DNA from: Galeopsis tetrahit
Taxonomy: Eukaryota > Streptophyta > Magnoliopsida > Lamiales > Lamiaceae
Assembly: GCA_963675135.1 (NCBI GenBank)
Contig: OY776131.1
Coordinates: 28,077,881 to 28,141,880 of the forward strand
DNA: 64,000 nucleotides
Reading direction: 5' to 3'
Part shown: positions 42,158 through 53,144 of the stretch, piece after piece
Position numbering within the stretch: position 1 is the stretch's first letter
Layout: the number at the start of each line of letters is the position of its first letter
The notes under the pieces: model-generated
What the model was told of the DNA's origin: nothing
What the model saw: only the letters and a program-made list of their open reading frames with translations
The model's database searches: none
Program-made: the position numbers and the translations under genes

Positions 42158-44623
42158 GATGGGTTTAGGTACCCTTTGAGTTTTGGGTCCTGAGAGGTTA
42201 GCTGTACCTTTAGGAACCCAAACTTGCCTAATAACCCTGATTGATTCAAGGTGGCTAAGTTGTCTTCCTTTAGCATCTAAATACACTGTCTTTCCCTTAA
42301 ATGCCTTTGGGAAAGTGTGTGTGAATGTGTTAACTCTATAAGTTTCAGGGGAGTTGTCAAGTCTCCTGAACTTTTGAGTTCTTTGTGCAGCTTGAGGGAA
42401 TCTTTGAGGAAAGGCTTTCTTATGACCATTACCCTTTGGTATGAAGGGTTTTGGTTGTCTCATTTTATTCTGCCTTTGAGGAAAGTTGTCCCTAGGTCTA
42501 TTCAGCTGAGGCTTTCTCAGAAGAGTTGGCCTAGGCTGATTATACCTTGGATACTTCCTCTGAACATTGTTCAGTAGAGTTGCCCTACCATTGGGTCTAC
42601 TCTGCTGACCAATATTCCTCTTGTGTTCGGGAGCTTTGGCCATTTCCTTAGGTTTTGGCCTAATCTCGTGAAGCACTTGAGTAGGCATAACATCCATTTT
42701 GCCATTTCCTTTGTTTAGTGGCTGAATTATTTCATTTTCAGTTTGTGCCACTGACTTAACAAAGATTCTCTTAGTGTTACTCACAGAAGCAACACTAAGA
42801 CAAGGTGAAGATTCAAATGGATCAAAACCTAATCCACTTCTTTGAGCCATAGGTCTTTGATAACTCTGAATTTCCTCTATTGCTCTAGAGGATTTCTTCA
42901 GAGCAGACATCTTAAATTTCAGGCTCTCTTCACTTGATTTAAGAATATCATATTCATGTGAGAGGTTTTCAAACTTGGCATTGAGAATTTTGATTTCAAA
43001 ATCTTTTCTCTTCTGAGAGAGAAGTTGATCATCAATCTCCTTTTGTTGGTCAACTATCCTGAGATTTGCTTCCTCAAGCTCTCTCAAGGCTTGTTGATAC
43101 AACTCAGTAGACTTGACATCAACAACTGCCTCAGAGTTTTTGGCAAGTTCAATAGCCAATCTTTCATTTTCCCTCACACAGTTATCATGAAATTCTTGTA
43201 ACATAGTGAAATCTTCCATCAACTTTCCAAGGGAGAGTTTCAAGTTGACCTCACTATTGTTTTGTGAGATGAATGATGGTGAGCTAGAAGTGGAGGATAC
43301 CTCATCATCCTCAAGAGCCATGTTGCAGACATCATCATCATCATCACTGTTGTAGAATAGTCCATCAGAGGAGTTGAGGCTTTCAGCACTATCAGATTCT
43401 TCACCAGCCATCATGGCCTTTCTGTTGGTGAATTTCCTATCTCTTTTGGCCTGCCTCTCCCTTCTCTCCTTAGAGCTTAATTCAGGGCAATCATACTGGA
43501 AGTGCCCTTTCTTTTTACAGTTATAGCACAGATCTTCATCATCTTCTTTCTTTGATTCTTCTCTTCTTTTTGATGATGAAGGTTCAGCTCTACTGGACCT
43601 TCTCCTATTAGAGTACTTGTCCTCTGATCTTTTCTCTTCAGGCTTTTTGACTTCAGCCTGTACTTCAGGAGAGTTGTATCTCCTGAATTTGTTGTCCTGG
43701 TAGAATTTCTTGTATCTACCAAACCTTGAGTTTAACTTTTCAAACCTTCTAGCCATCAAGGCTAGTTCTTCCTTCATTTCAGTCTTTGAAACTGACTTTG
43801 ATGATCTTGGAGTGGACTGCATCTCTGGTTCAGCAGTTTTGGCTTTGAATGCCACTCCCTTAGTAGGATTTGAAGGTTCCTCAATAGGCTTTCTTCTATT
43901 GAGGTCGAACTCATAAGCTTTGAGTTCAGAGAAGATTTGTTGCATGGGCATGGTGGAAAGATCTTTGGTGTTTTGCATCATTACAACATAGACATCCCAC
44001 TTTTGAGTGAGACTTCTCAAGATCTTCAACCCCACTTCTCTCTTGGTGTAGACCTTGCCCAGTGAGTTGATTTCATTCATCACATCAGTGAATCTACCAG
44101 TAAACTTATCAATGGATTCCTCAGACTCCATTGCAAACTGTTCAAATTTCTGCACAGCAACTTGAAGCTTATTCCCCTTGATCTTTTCAGTACCCTCACA
44201 CATTTCAGCAAGAGTATCCCAAATTTCTTTGGCTGTTGTGCAGTGGTAGACTCTACCCATAATTGCATCTGGAATTGTTTGGTAGAGGGTGTTCATTGCT
44301 AGATAATTCAGATTATCCTTCCTCTTTTCATCAGTAGTGAAGTCATCTTCATCTTTGGGTAGTACATCTCTTGTATCTGCCCTTTGAGCCTCTGTGACTC
44401 TGGGATTGACAAAGGTGAACACAAAAGGACCTCTTGTGATCACTCTCAACATATCAGTATGAAGAGATGCAAGATGAGCCCTCATTCTGATTTTCCAGAA
44501 ATCATAGTTATCAATTGAGAACATGGGCAGTTTGTGATGTGAAATGTGGTTGACTGGATTTGTGGCCATGTTGTCCAATCCTTGGATAGTAGGAGGTGGA
44601 ACAGCAGCATTGTTGTTGGCCAT
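42155..44623 (-). CDS. Sirevirus B gag
   Basis: 822 aa from ATG at 44623. The N-terminal part (about residues 30-260) matches the UBN2/Retrotran_gag_2 capsid-type domain (KLPMFSIDNYDFWKIRMRAH, IWDTLAEMCEGTEKIK). A zinc knuckle CYNCKKKGHFQYDC lies near residue 375. An acidic serine-rich stretch, a coiled coil (about 455-620) and a long basic, P/R/Q-rich tail follow. The large size compared with other Ty1/copia gags is typical of Sireviruses. It stays open, consistent with youth. Confidence 0.95.
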   Translation of the reverse strand: MANNNAAVPPPTIQGLDNMATNPVNHISHHKLPMFSIDNYDFWKIRMRAHLASLHTDMLRVITRGPFVFTFVNPRVTEAQRADTRDVLPKDEDDFTTDEKRKDNLNYLAMNTLYQTIPDAIMGRVYHCTTAKEIWDTLAEMCEGTEKIKGNKLQVAVQKFEQFAMESEESIDKFTGRFTDVMNEINSLGKVYTKREVGLKILRSLTQKWDVYVVMMQNTKDLSTMPMQQIFSELKAYEFDLNRRKPIEEPSNPTKGVAFKAKTAEPEMQSTPRSSKSVSKTEMKEELALMARRFEKLNSRFGRYKKFYQDNKFRRYNSPEVQAEVKKPEEKRSEDKYSNRRRSSRAEPSSSKRREESKKEDDEDLCYNCKKKGHFQYDCPELSSKERRERQAKRDRKFTNRKAMMAGEESDSAESLNSSDGLFYNSDDDDDVCNMALEDDEVSSTSSSPSFISQNNSEVNLKLSLGKLMEDFTMLQEFHDNCVRENERLAIELAKNSEAVVDVKSTELYQQALRELEEANLRIVDQQKEIDDQLLSQKRKDFEIKILNAKFENLSHEYDILKSSEESLKFKMSALKKSSRAIEEIQSYQRPMAQRSGLGFDPFESSPCLSVASVSNTKRIFVKSVAQTENEIIQPLNKGNGKMDVMPTQVLHEIRPKPKEMAKAPEHKRNIGQQSRPNGRATLLNNVQRKYPRYNQPRPTLLRKPQLNRPRDNFPQRQNKMRQPKPFIPKGNGHKKAFPQRFPQAAQRTQKFRRLDNSPETYRVNTFTHTFPKAFKGKTVYLDAKGRQLSHLESIRVIRQVWVPKGTANLSGPKTQRVPKPI

Positions 44624-44749
44624 AATTCAAGAACAAATAGTCAGTCAAAATACAATAAGGATTTCAGAGAGATCAGTTCAGTGACCACAGCCAATATGTG
44701 ATTTTGAAAACCAAGATGGCTTTTCAGAAGCAGTGGTCTTTGAACCCCT

Positions 44750-44761
44750 GCTCTGATACCA
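44750..44761 (-). promoter_or_regulatory. Primer binding site of Sirevirus B
   Basis: The element strand reads TGGTATCAGAGC two bases after the 5' LTR. This complements the 3' end of plant initiator methionine tRNA. Confidence 0.93.
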
Positions 44762-44763
44762 CT

Positions 44764-46413
44764 TGTTGGTCCTGAAAGGAGTATATAACAAGTGTATGGG
44801 GGGGGGGAATACACTTGTATGCAAATTCTTTTCAAACTTGATCAAACCAGATATCAGCAATGTTGTCTTGGACAACTCTGCTGAAGATGATTAACTTCTT
44901 AAAGATAATCAAACTACTAAGTACTATTGAGTACTTAGTTGAATAACTATCTAAGAGAGTTATATGTGCGGAATAGTGGTTGGCCCTTTAGGTTAGACTC
45001 CTTTAAAGTTCTGAAATCACTTAGTTAATCAAACAGTCCAGTTTTCAGGGAACTTGTCCAAATAGGTTTTTGCACAGTCTTTGAATGTTTATCCTTGAAA
45101 GATCAGTTTTGTGTGCAATGTTGATGTATTGTAAGTACTTGAAATGTAAATCAACACAAGAGTTTATAGTGGTTCAGAGACTCAAGCTCCTACATCCACT
45201 TTCCCTGATTTAACAGGATAATTCCTTCACTCTTGGAATTAACTTGTTTTATAGTGCCAAGGTGCACTTGATCAAGAACACCACTCTTGGTGAATTGATC
45301 CCTAGGATGTCTAGAGTCCTAGTACCCTCTTCTCAACTCAGAACTGAACTGTTCTTCTCTCAACAGTCAGCTCCTACCACTTCTACTACTACAACCTTCT
45401 CACTTTCACTCTTGAAAGATATGAGGATTGAAGTAAGGTTCCAACTAATGAGATATCCTTTACAATGGAGATCAGTGTATAAGGATAGGATATCTCTCTA
45501 AGCTTGTGTATGGATGTACAATGAAGTTCAGCTTAGATGAAGTGTTTGAAGACTAAGATAGTCTTTGAAAGCTTTGAAAGCACTCTAGCTTGTAAGAACT
45601 TGAGCTTAGTTGGATTGTGTTGAGATTAGTTGGATGCTTTCAAATGGTCTTCACACTTCTGTATTTATAGACAAATGAAGGATTTGCCCGTTGGAGAGGC
45701 AGCCTCCAATGTCCATAAATGTCTTCTTTCAGTTCTTCAACTTTGAAGATAGTTTCTTGATAGTGACATGTCCTCATTTGGGAAATAAACGGCTGTAAGA
45801 GCTTTGTCTTCATTCTGCAGCACTCTTCCCAATATCTGACTTTCAGATTCTCTTGTTAGAACTTGGACATCACTTCTGAAGGTTGTTCCAATGATAGGAC
45901 AACATTCCTCAACATTTGGACAACACTCCTTATCACCATCAGCAGTCTTGCTTATCAGCAAGGTTGGCTTGTTCTTCTTCAGATGACTTGGCTCTTTCCC
46001 TTTATATCTCTTGAAGATGATCTTAGCTTGTTTCTTTGAAGATCTTTAGGGTGTGATTGTCTCTTTCTCTTCAGCATAGTTGACCTCAGGCTTTCAGAGC
46101 ACTTGATCTTGATTAATTGAGCTGAGACAACTCCTCTGGACAACTCTCCTGATCAGCATACTTGTCTTTCAGCAGACTTGATCATGATTCCAGAGTTTGA
46201 GCCTTGAGGGGATTTGTTCTTGATGTACTTCAAAGCATATGTTCCCCCTCAATTTGTGCATCTAATCATCTAAGAGCTACCTAACATATTAGCTCCTCAT
46301 CTAGCCTTTATACTATATGTTCTAACATGTCTAGAACATATTCAATCATAACTTAGGCATGTCTCAGGGGGTTTTGGTATTCAATCAAAACATAACTCAT
46401 TTTATTCCCAACA
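44764..46413 (-). repeat. Sirevirus B 5' LTR (1650 bp)
   Basis: Near-identical to 32533-34186. The G run in the hairpin is 10 instead of 14, which accounts exactly for the 4-bp length difference. Substitutions relative to the other LTR were seen at 44912, 45972 and 46148. Confidence 0.95.
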
Positions 46414-46650
46414 GATTAGATTGATAGGACTAGATTAGTTCTACATACTGGAAGTCTACTGTTGGAAGAAAACTACAAGACAAGACAAGTGCTGAGAAGA
46501 CTGAAGAATTATCTAAGTGTTGAAGACTAGACAAGTCAAGTTCGCATAAGTCAAAAACGCATATACTGAAGAGATAAAAAGTAACCAGTTCGTATTTGAA
46601 GGACAAGTACTGCCATTTGAGTGAGTGTACTGCTGCTCTCTTTACGGATA
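46414..46650 (+). repeat. Sirevirus A 3' LTR, second part (truncated)
   Basis: After the second GATTA copy the sequence continues like the reverse complement of element C's LTR (GGAAGTCTACT.., ACAAGACAA..). Similarity fades by about 46650 and the U5 end with its TACA tip is not found. Confidence 0.6.
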
Positions 46651-46699
46651 TATTGAACGTTTGTATTTTTAATATTATGACTGGTTCTGATATGATGTT

Positions 46700-47503
46700 T
46701 TTTATTTTGATATCTCTTCTGGTAAAATATAGGACGCCTTTAAGAGTCGATTGAAAAGAGGACGCCTCAGCTCGAAGGAGTTCATTCTCAGCAACCAGTT
46801 CAACACCTTGGTCGAATATCTTAGCATAGACAAGGCCGAACTGCATGACGAGAAAAAGTAATGTTCAAGAGATGAAGAAGTTAAATGCCATAAAGATAAG
46901 GGGAGATACCTCAGAAAAAAGATGAGCGCCATGAAGCAGTTGGTCCTCAGGGAGAGGCTTGTCGAAAAGCTCGGTGTTGGAAGGAGGAGGACATCGACTA
47001 ATGAGACGCTGAAGAGGTTCGTAGGAGGTAGAAGCCGGGACTTCTTTCTCAGCAAGAGCCCGAGCGGTCTTTCCTTTCTTCTTTTTAGAAGTACCGCAGT
47101 CAGAGAAGAAAGCATTTGTAGCTGAGTGAGTCCTCCTAGAGATGGAGCCAGGGACTTGGGCAGAAGAGCTAGGAAGAGGAGGAGCTTTTGTAGAACTCTC
47201 TGGAGCCGGGGTCTTTACAGAGCTTTCTAGAGCCGGAGCAGGAGATTGAGGAGCTTTAGGAAGGTTTTCAGGGGCAGCCAACGCAGGTGCCTTCACCATT
47301 CCAAGAGCAGGGGCATCCCACGAAATATGAGTCAACCAACTCATCGCTGCAGATAACCAAGAGATTTTCAGAATTTAGAAAAATAGCCACATGCAAAGAA
47401 TGAAATATAAGAACAGGGAATTTTTTACCATCTCGAGGTTCTAAGGGGAAATCTTGACGACAGAATCCAAAATGGGAGAGGTTGCGAGGGTTTTTGCAGA
47501 TAC
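46700..47503 (-). pseudogene. Gag-like gene fragment with introns
   Basis: Minus-strand pieces join at plausible GT-AG introns. FGFCRQDFPLEPRD is followed by a donor near 47431 and an acceptor TTATCTGCAG near 47347. Then comes a proline/serine/alanine-rich exon (ALAAPENLPKAPQSPAPALE) ending in LLHGAHLFSE with a donor near 46910. After a CAG acceptor near 46848, FGLVYAKIFDQGVELVAENE continues as a coiled coil. This resembles the coiled-coil, proline-rich gag-like proteins attached to large plant retroelements, but I cannot assign a family. Its upstream end is cut by the CACTA terminus at 47504. Confidence 0.5.
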
Positions 47504-48200
47504 CACTACAGGAAATCATACATTATATGACGATTTTTTTCGTGACGACACAAAATTCGTCACAATTTGTCATTTAAAGGTGACGCAATTAATTTTCGTC
47601 ACTTAATAGGTAGAATTCGTGACAAAATAAAAATTTGTCACCAATACTAATTTTATTTGTGACAAATTATTTTTTGTCACTAACAATAACTTTTGTCGTC
47701 ACCAATTTGAAAATATCATGACGACAAAAAGAAATTTGTCACAAAAAACTTTGGCGACAACATCCATATTAATTGGTGACGATATTTAAGGTCATGAAAA
47801 ATAATTTTTTCATGACGATTCTATGTTTTGTCATTAATTAATCAAAATAATTAGTGACATAATTATTTCGTCAGAATATTATTCGGGGACGATAGTCATT
47901 GTAATCAGTGACAATCATATTCGTCATATAATATTTTATTTTCATGACGATTTTATGTTTCATCACTATTTATTCAGATTAATTAGTAACATTTTCTTTC
48001 GTCACCAATACATATATATAGTGACGATTGTTAATCATTTGTCATTTTTTACAAAGATGAGTCATAAATTATATAATGAACTTTTTTGCAACACATGAAT
48101 TTCGTCATCACTGGTTATACAAATGTGACGAATTTGAATTTTGTTACAAAAATATTTCTCTTTATGATAATTTTTTTTTTGTCACTATTAATAAAAAAAA
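47501..48200. mobile_element. Left terminus of a second CACTA-type element
   Basis: CACTACAGGAAATCATACAT begins at 47504 after TAC. The following ~650 bp contain about 25-30 copies of TGACG/CGTCA or close variants (TTCGTCAC, GTGACAAA, CATGACGA) on both strands, the expected subterminal repeat field. I did not find a matching ..CCTGTAGTG end before 51652. The element is either truncated or extends around element C beyond the window. Confidence 0.7.
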
Positions 48201-48460
48201 AAAATCGATACATACTATTAAGCATATTTCATAAAAAAATTATACATGTAATATCACTATATTTTTAAGATTTTAAATTTTGATAAAATAAATTGGAGCA
48301 TAATTATTTAAAACATAGAAATTTGATAATGTCTTATTTGGAGGACTCTATTGTACCATAAAAATTATAAAGCAATATCTTTATCAAATTCGAAATGTCC
48401 TTCTCCGTCACAATTAAATTAGGATTATTAGCGCCAAATTAAATTAATAGGCGCCAAAAA
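48201..48460. other. AT-rich interior of the second CACTA-type element
   Basis: No gene is seen. Two GCGCCAAATTAAATTA/GCGCCAAAA words near 48431-48460 introduce the following repeat. Confidence 0.5.
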
Positions 48461-48598
48461 GAAAATTGCTTCTTCCCCACCCACCCCCAATTCTGAATCC
48501 CGCTGCTAAAATTGCTTCTTCTCCACCCACCCCCAATTCTGAATCCCGCTGCGAAAATTGCTTCTTCTCCACCCACCCCCAATTCTGAATCCCGCTCC
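48461..48598. repeat. 46-bp tandem repeat, 3 units
   Basis: AATTGCTTCTTCTCCACCCA followed by CCCCCAATTCTGAATCCCGCTG recurs at 48464, 48510 and 48556. Units are nearly identical. Confidence 0.95.
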
Positions 48599-48886
48599 TC
48601 TAAGTCCCAGATTAAGGTGAAGATTGGATTACAAAATCTCTTAATTCCTTCCAATCAATAACAGGTTGCCGATTAACCCTTTTGAGTTGGACTAGTGTAA
48701 TTTTTGCCGTCCGATCTGATCTTTTGGCGGTGAGAAATTGACACAGGTGTCTGATTTAAGGTTAATCGCTCCACTTTCATTAAATAGATAAAGCATATCT
48801 CCATTTCTTCTCACATAATTCAATTGATTTGATTTTTGGAGAAAAAAAGGACGTTGTTATCAATCTTCGAAAAGCTCATCTTTGCG

Positions 48887-51059
48887 ATGTCGTCTGGTAC
48901 CGGCCAAGACGCTGTTTCTGCTCTGCTCCTCGGTGGTTGTCGATCAATTGAATCAAGAACTATATCGCCTCGTACGGTACGCATAATATTTAGAAGTCTT
49001 TAGTATACCGCAATCATGAATTCCTGTGTTACTTAGTGCCTCATGAATTTCTGATTCGAAATATTGAGATAAAAGTTGATCTTCAAATATAGACCCTACG
49101 TGTAGATTGGACAGAAAAGCGTCTAATATTGGTAGTTCTGTATGTTTTGAGATTCTTGATTTGTTGAAATAAAAAAAGTTTCCCTAGTTTTTGAAATCCA
49201 ATTGAGAGAATTTTGGGAGAATTGGGATAACTTTTTTTTTTAAGGAATTCTTATTGCAAACTAAAAACAAGGTACAACATATACCCTTCAATGTTCGATA
49301 CAATACATATTAGTTAAAGGGATTAGAATTGTTGGTTGAGGATTAAACAATCATCATCATCCTAGGATATGCAGCTAGATCTTTGTACTCCCCTGTTTTT
49401 TGAGAAGCCTCTGCTCATACCTCAGCTCCATAGGTGTGATATTAATTCTTCTGTCAATAGTTACACGTTTGCTACTCCATTATTGAATATAATCTTGTTC
49501 CTAGTCTTCCACACAAGACATACTACACACTCCCATATCCTCACTACAATTCTTCTGCTTTTCTTGCCATTAAAATGCCTGCTAAACTGCATTAAGTTCG
49601 AGCTTGGATTCACTAAAAAAATATGTGATGAACTGTCTCTTCTTCAATGATTCTCCTCTTCTTCAGGTTCTCCGTTGTAGGGAGCCGCCCCCATATGAGC
49701 CGCCATGAGTGTATGTGCAGTTTGGATGGCGCATAGTTTTTCCATAGTAGACAGAATTCCTCCCTTTCAGTGTCGCTTCCCACGTTTTGTTGCTCTCCCA
49801 CCAATCATATACTTGTTTCGTGGTGTATCTTCCTTCCGCCGATCATTGCCACCTCTATGTATCTTTGACACCCTGTCTGAGCTAGGCAGCTCCCGTTGAT
49901 CAAAGAATTTAGTTCATTTAGCATATTAATCTCTCTATCAAAGAGTTCTCGTCTCCAATTCCACTTCCACACCCACATCACACCTTGCCATTACCTCATC
50001 TCCCCCACCTTAGTATATTTATTTGCACTTAAATTATATAGTCTTGGAAAGCTGTTTCTAAAACTCCTCTCCCCTAGCCATTTCTCTTCCCAAATTATAT
50101 GTGTTGGCTACAAATTTATGTAGGCTTAGCAATAGGGATCCACAAATTCTATAAGCTTGAATTTTCATAAAAGTTTTTTTCGAACAAATGGGAGATCTCA
50201 TGTAGACTATTTTTCAAATAATTAATTGAATCAGTTTGTTAGTCTGTTCCCTTATTCAAGAAAAAATGTTAATTAAGATGTTTTATTTGTTATCTTCTTT
50301 GAAATTTTAGATTTTAAAACTTGAATTGTGAATCTAACAATTGTTCTCCTGGCCTTCACATTCAAAATCAATCACTTAGATTATTAATATTGGGGTTTTA
50401 TTTTTTTCTTGAGAGATCTTTGTGTGACATTTGTTTACCTCATAGTTCAAATATCGTAGCTCGATGAATAATCGTTCAAGACTCGGTACAGCACAATTCT
50501 CTATCATATGTATATTGTAAATTTCCAGATTCCTAAGGAGTGTACTATCTCACTATTGGAACTTAGCAAAGCAAACGTAAGTCCAATATTTATATTCACA
50601 TACATTTGTTTTTCTTTGTTGTTTAGTTCTTGTACTTGAAATATAATTTACTAATCATTTGGTGCACTTATAAGTATCTTTCTTCTTGTATGCGGGTCCC
50701 TGTGCAAATATAACTTTACAAACACTAGTTTAAGGTGATTTTGTGGCTTTTATGGGTAAAAATACTATGATGCAGAGAAATATCAATTTCTGAGTATTCG
50801 ATGGACTTGGAATTTGTTTGATTTTTAGTCAATTTTGGAATTCATTGTGCTTTCTTATTGACTTGCCTTCTAAGTAAAAATTAACGTTTGAGTATGAGTC
50901 ATATAAACTTGTAGAACATTAATTATGATAGATAGTGCATTTCTTTTTTGTGAGCTTCATGTATTTATAATGTGATTTCTCTTTCAGATGGCAGCCAAAA
51001 CCTTGACCACTGAATTGGCAACAATGATTTTGCTGTCCAGATCCTTAATTGCTACATAA
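48887..51059 (+). CDS. Candidate three-exon gene for a 69-aa protein (unknown)
   Basis: ATG at 48887 opens a 30-codon exon (48887-48976) ending CGTACG before GTACGC. A 16-codon exon (50529-50576) lies between TTTCCAG and GTAAGT. A third exon (50988-51059) follows CTTTCAG and runs to TAA. All three join in phase 0, giving MSSGTGQDAVSALLLGG.. then IPKECTISLLELSKAN then MAAKTLTTELATMILL... No domain is recognised. Bases 48780-48886 form a plausible leader. Intron 1 (1.55 kb) holds the antisense LINE fragment. Further splice-like sites (GTAAGT near 51071; an acceptor before 51298) suggest a spliced 3' UTR. It lies to the right of a CACTA terminus and may be a captured gene fragment or a non-coding transcript. 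Not confirmed. Confidence 0.35.
49232..50130 (-). pseudogene. Antisense LINE 3' fragment
   Basis: A T10 run at 49232-49241 is the poly(A) tail of a minus-strand element. At 49804-49613 the minus strand reads FCLLWKNYAPSKLHIHSWRL, IWGRLPTTENLKKR and EEETVHHIFF, the zinc-binding domain that follows RT in plant L1 LINEs. The remainder is decayed. It is inserted in the first intron of the candidate gene above. Confidence 0.7.
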
Positions 51060-51652
51060 CTTTTGTTCACTGTAAGTTTGTCGTCTCCCCAAACATCTTA
51101 GTTAGCTTGTAACTTTATTCTGAAACAAATTCCAGGGACTGGTTTTATTTCCCCATGAGAGGTTTGGGGTTTCGTTCTATAGAACTAGTAGTTTATTTGC
51201 TACATATGTTTCTTATTTTTAGATACATTTTGAGTGTTATATGTTTCTCTTGATTTTGCTGTTCAATTTGCTAATTTTATGGTATGCATATTAACTGCTA
51301 GAAATGGAACTGCACTAATGAAGACAGCGACGGGGTGCAATGAAGATTGTAGTAGTCATGGCGGTGATACGAGATGCAATGTTTTGAATTTGAATTCGGA
51401 TATTGAAAGGAGGAATTTTATGTATTACATTCAGCACTTTCATGATGGTATATGTTTTTGCTTCAGGTTTTTGTTTAGATTCTAGTTTATAATTCAGGGA
51501 TAGAATTATAGACTTTATATATATTCACCAATGTTGTCATTTATTTCTTCAATTTTAATCCTCATTTTAAGAGTTGGATATGAAATTTTGCAGGTGTGGT
51601 TTGAGCCTTGAGGCCTATTGAGCTGTTTGAATTTTGATTCTAATATATAATG
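51060..51652 (+). other. Possible 3' UTR exons and spacer before Sirevirus C
   Basis: A stretch of higher coding-like composition (about 51298-51449, open for 50+ codons) is bordered by TAG and GTATATG and could be an exon. No similarity is recognised. Element C begins at 51653. Confidence 0.3.
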
Positions 51653-52957
51653 TGTAGGTCCCCAAAGTTGAGTTAATAACGAGTAAGCTAGTGAAAATGT
51701 CTAGAGGGGGGTGAATAGACTTTTCAAAAAATCTATCGAAATATCAGAATACAATATGCGGAATACGAAATTAACAATGAGCCCAATTCAAATTTATACT
51801 CAACTTCTTAATTCGAGAACTCTGTTCTATACTCAACTTGTCTAGTTCAGTTATGTAGTTTAAACAGTTAAGCAATTAAAACAATAAACCAAACAGTAAA
51901 GTAAACAACACACACAATTTATAGTGGTTCGACAACTTGTCTACATCCACTCTCACAAACCCAATTGTGATGTTTCCACTAAACTCTTCCAATCGAGTAC
52001 AAAGTGTATGTTCCTGTGATTTTAAGTCCCAAGAAGAAGACTTAGATCTTCAAAGAATATACCACCAGATATATATATGATCTAACTAGAAGTTTAACAA
52101 GTATCTAGCAACTTGATAAAAACAACAAACAAAAACTTCTCTGTTCTTCAGTAGTAGCCTCTTGAATTCTTCACTTGTCTTCTGGCTTCTTTCTGAAGTT
52201 CAATAAACTCTGAGAGTAATCTTCAATATATCTTCAGTATGTAGCTTTAGTATACGTAGTTGCAGTAGTCTTCAAATGATTAACACCTTCAAGTATTTAT
52301 AGACTTCAATCTCTCAAGAACTTAGGTAGTTGTAACCAACTCTTCTTGAAAACTAACTTCAACTGAATCTTCTTATTCATCCACGCGTTTCTTGTTATGA
52401 ATTAGTTATTCCATAACTAACTTCCTCATCCTTATCTTTCCACGCGTATTTGTAACTAACTTCAAGTTTAACTTGTCTTGTGTAGTCTAGTATACACTTG
52501 CCTTTGTCTTGTAGTCCATCTGTCTTGAGTAGTAGACTTCCAAGTCTTCTTGTCTGGTCTTCACGTGCAATCTTCAATAGATGACTATACTAATCCTAAC
52601 AAGACTATTACATTACTTTAAGCTTTTATAAAACAAGCTTAGTCAACTTATAAACTATACAATGAATCTAACTATTACAATTAAAATCATGAGCTCTATA
52701 CAACATTTATCATAGCTCAATAACAATCTAACAAATACAAATAGCATATATGAAGTACTTATAATTTCGTACTTATCTTTTAATATAAAACAGTACTTAT
52801 CTTTCATGTGAACTCTACTGGTCTTGTTCAAGATGACTTAACTCAACTAGACTAGATTAGTCAATACTTAGAAAATATTCAAGTCTACTTTTGGCTTATC
52901 AAAACTCATCTTATCTTTTCATCATTTAGGACTTGTCTTAGGATTCATATCCCAACA
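51653..52957 (-). repeat. Sirevirus C 3' LTR (1305 bp)
   Basis: On the + strand it runs TGTAGGTCCCC..ATATCCCAACA. It contains GTCTA-GAGGGGGGTGAA-TAGAC at 51699-51720 and the GTGGTTCGACAACTTG..CTACATCCACTC motif near 51924. A TATAAATACTTGAAG box on the element strand near 52290 is a good core promoter candidate. Confidence 0.93.
51699..51720. promoter_or_regulatory. G-run hairpin in Sirevirus C LTR
   Basis: GTCTA and TAGAC arms flank GA-G6-TGAA. Placement close to the U5 edge parallels the longer hairpin in element B. The second copy lies at about 63602-63623. Confidence 0.6.
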
Positions 52958-52971
52958 ATTTCCCCCTTTTT
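52958..52971 (-). promoter_or_regulatory. Polypurine tract of Sirevirus C
   Basis: The + strand reads ATTTCCCCCTTTTT after the LTR, identical to B and the complement of A. Confidence 0.9.
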
Positions 52972-53144
52972 GATGAAGCCAAAACTACTTGAATCTTTTC
53001 TCAACAGTAGACTAGTTAAGTAGTTATCTTGTCTTAACATCAAAAGTTGTTATCTTTTCATTCATTCAAATAAGATCAGTAGATTACACTTACTTCAAAA
53101 TATAATCAGAGCAAAAAAAACTATCAATTAAAACATAAAATCAA

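Larger units (their letters stand above)
32528..46418 (-). mobile_element. Sirevirus B: near-complete young Ty1/copia element with GATTA TSD
   Basis: The element is 32533-46413 (13,881 bp), flanked by GATTA at 32528-32532 and 46414-46418. Minus-strand order is 5' LTR (46413-44764), PBS, gag, pol, third ORF, polypurine tract, 3' LTR (34186-32533). Long gag with one CCHC knuckle, pol in integrase-before-RT order, a large extra ORF and a long leader fit the Sirevirus genus of Ty1/copia. The LTRs differ by about three substitutions plus a G-run length. The insertion split the 3' LTR of element A. Confidence 0.96.
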
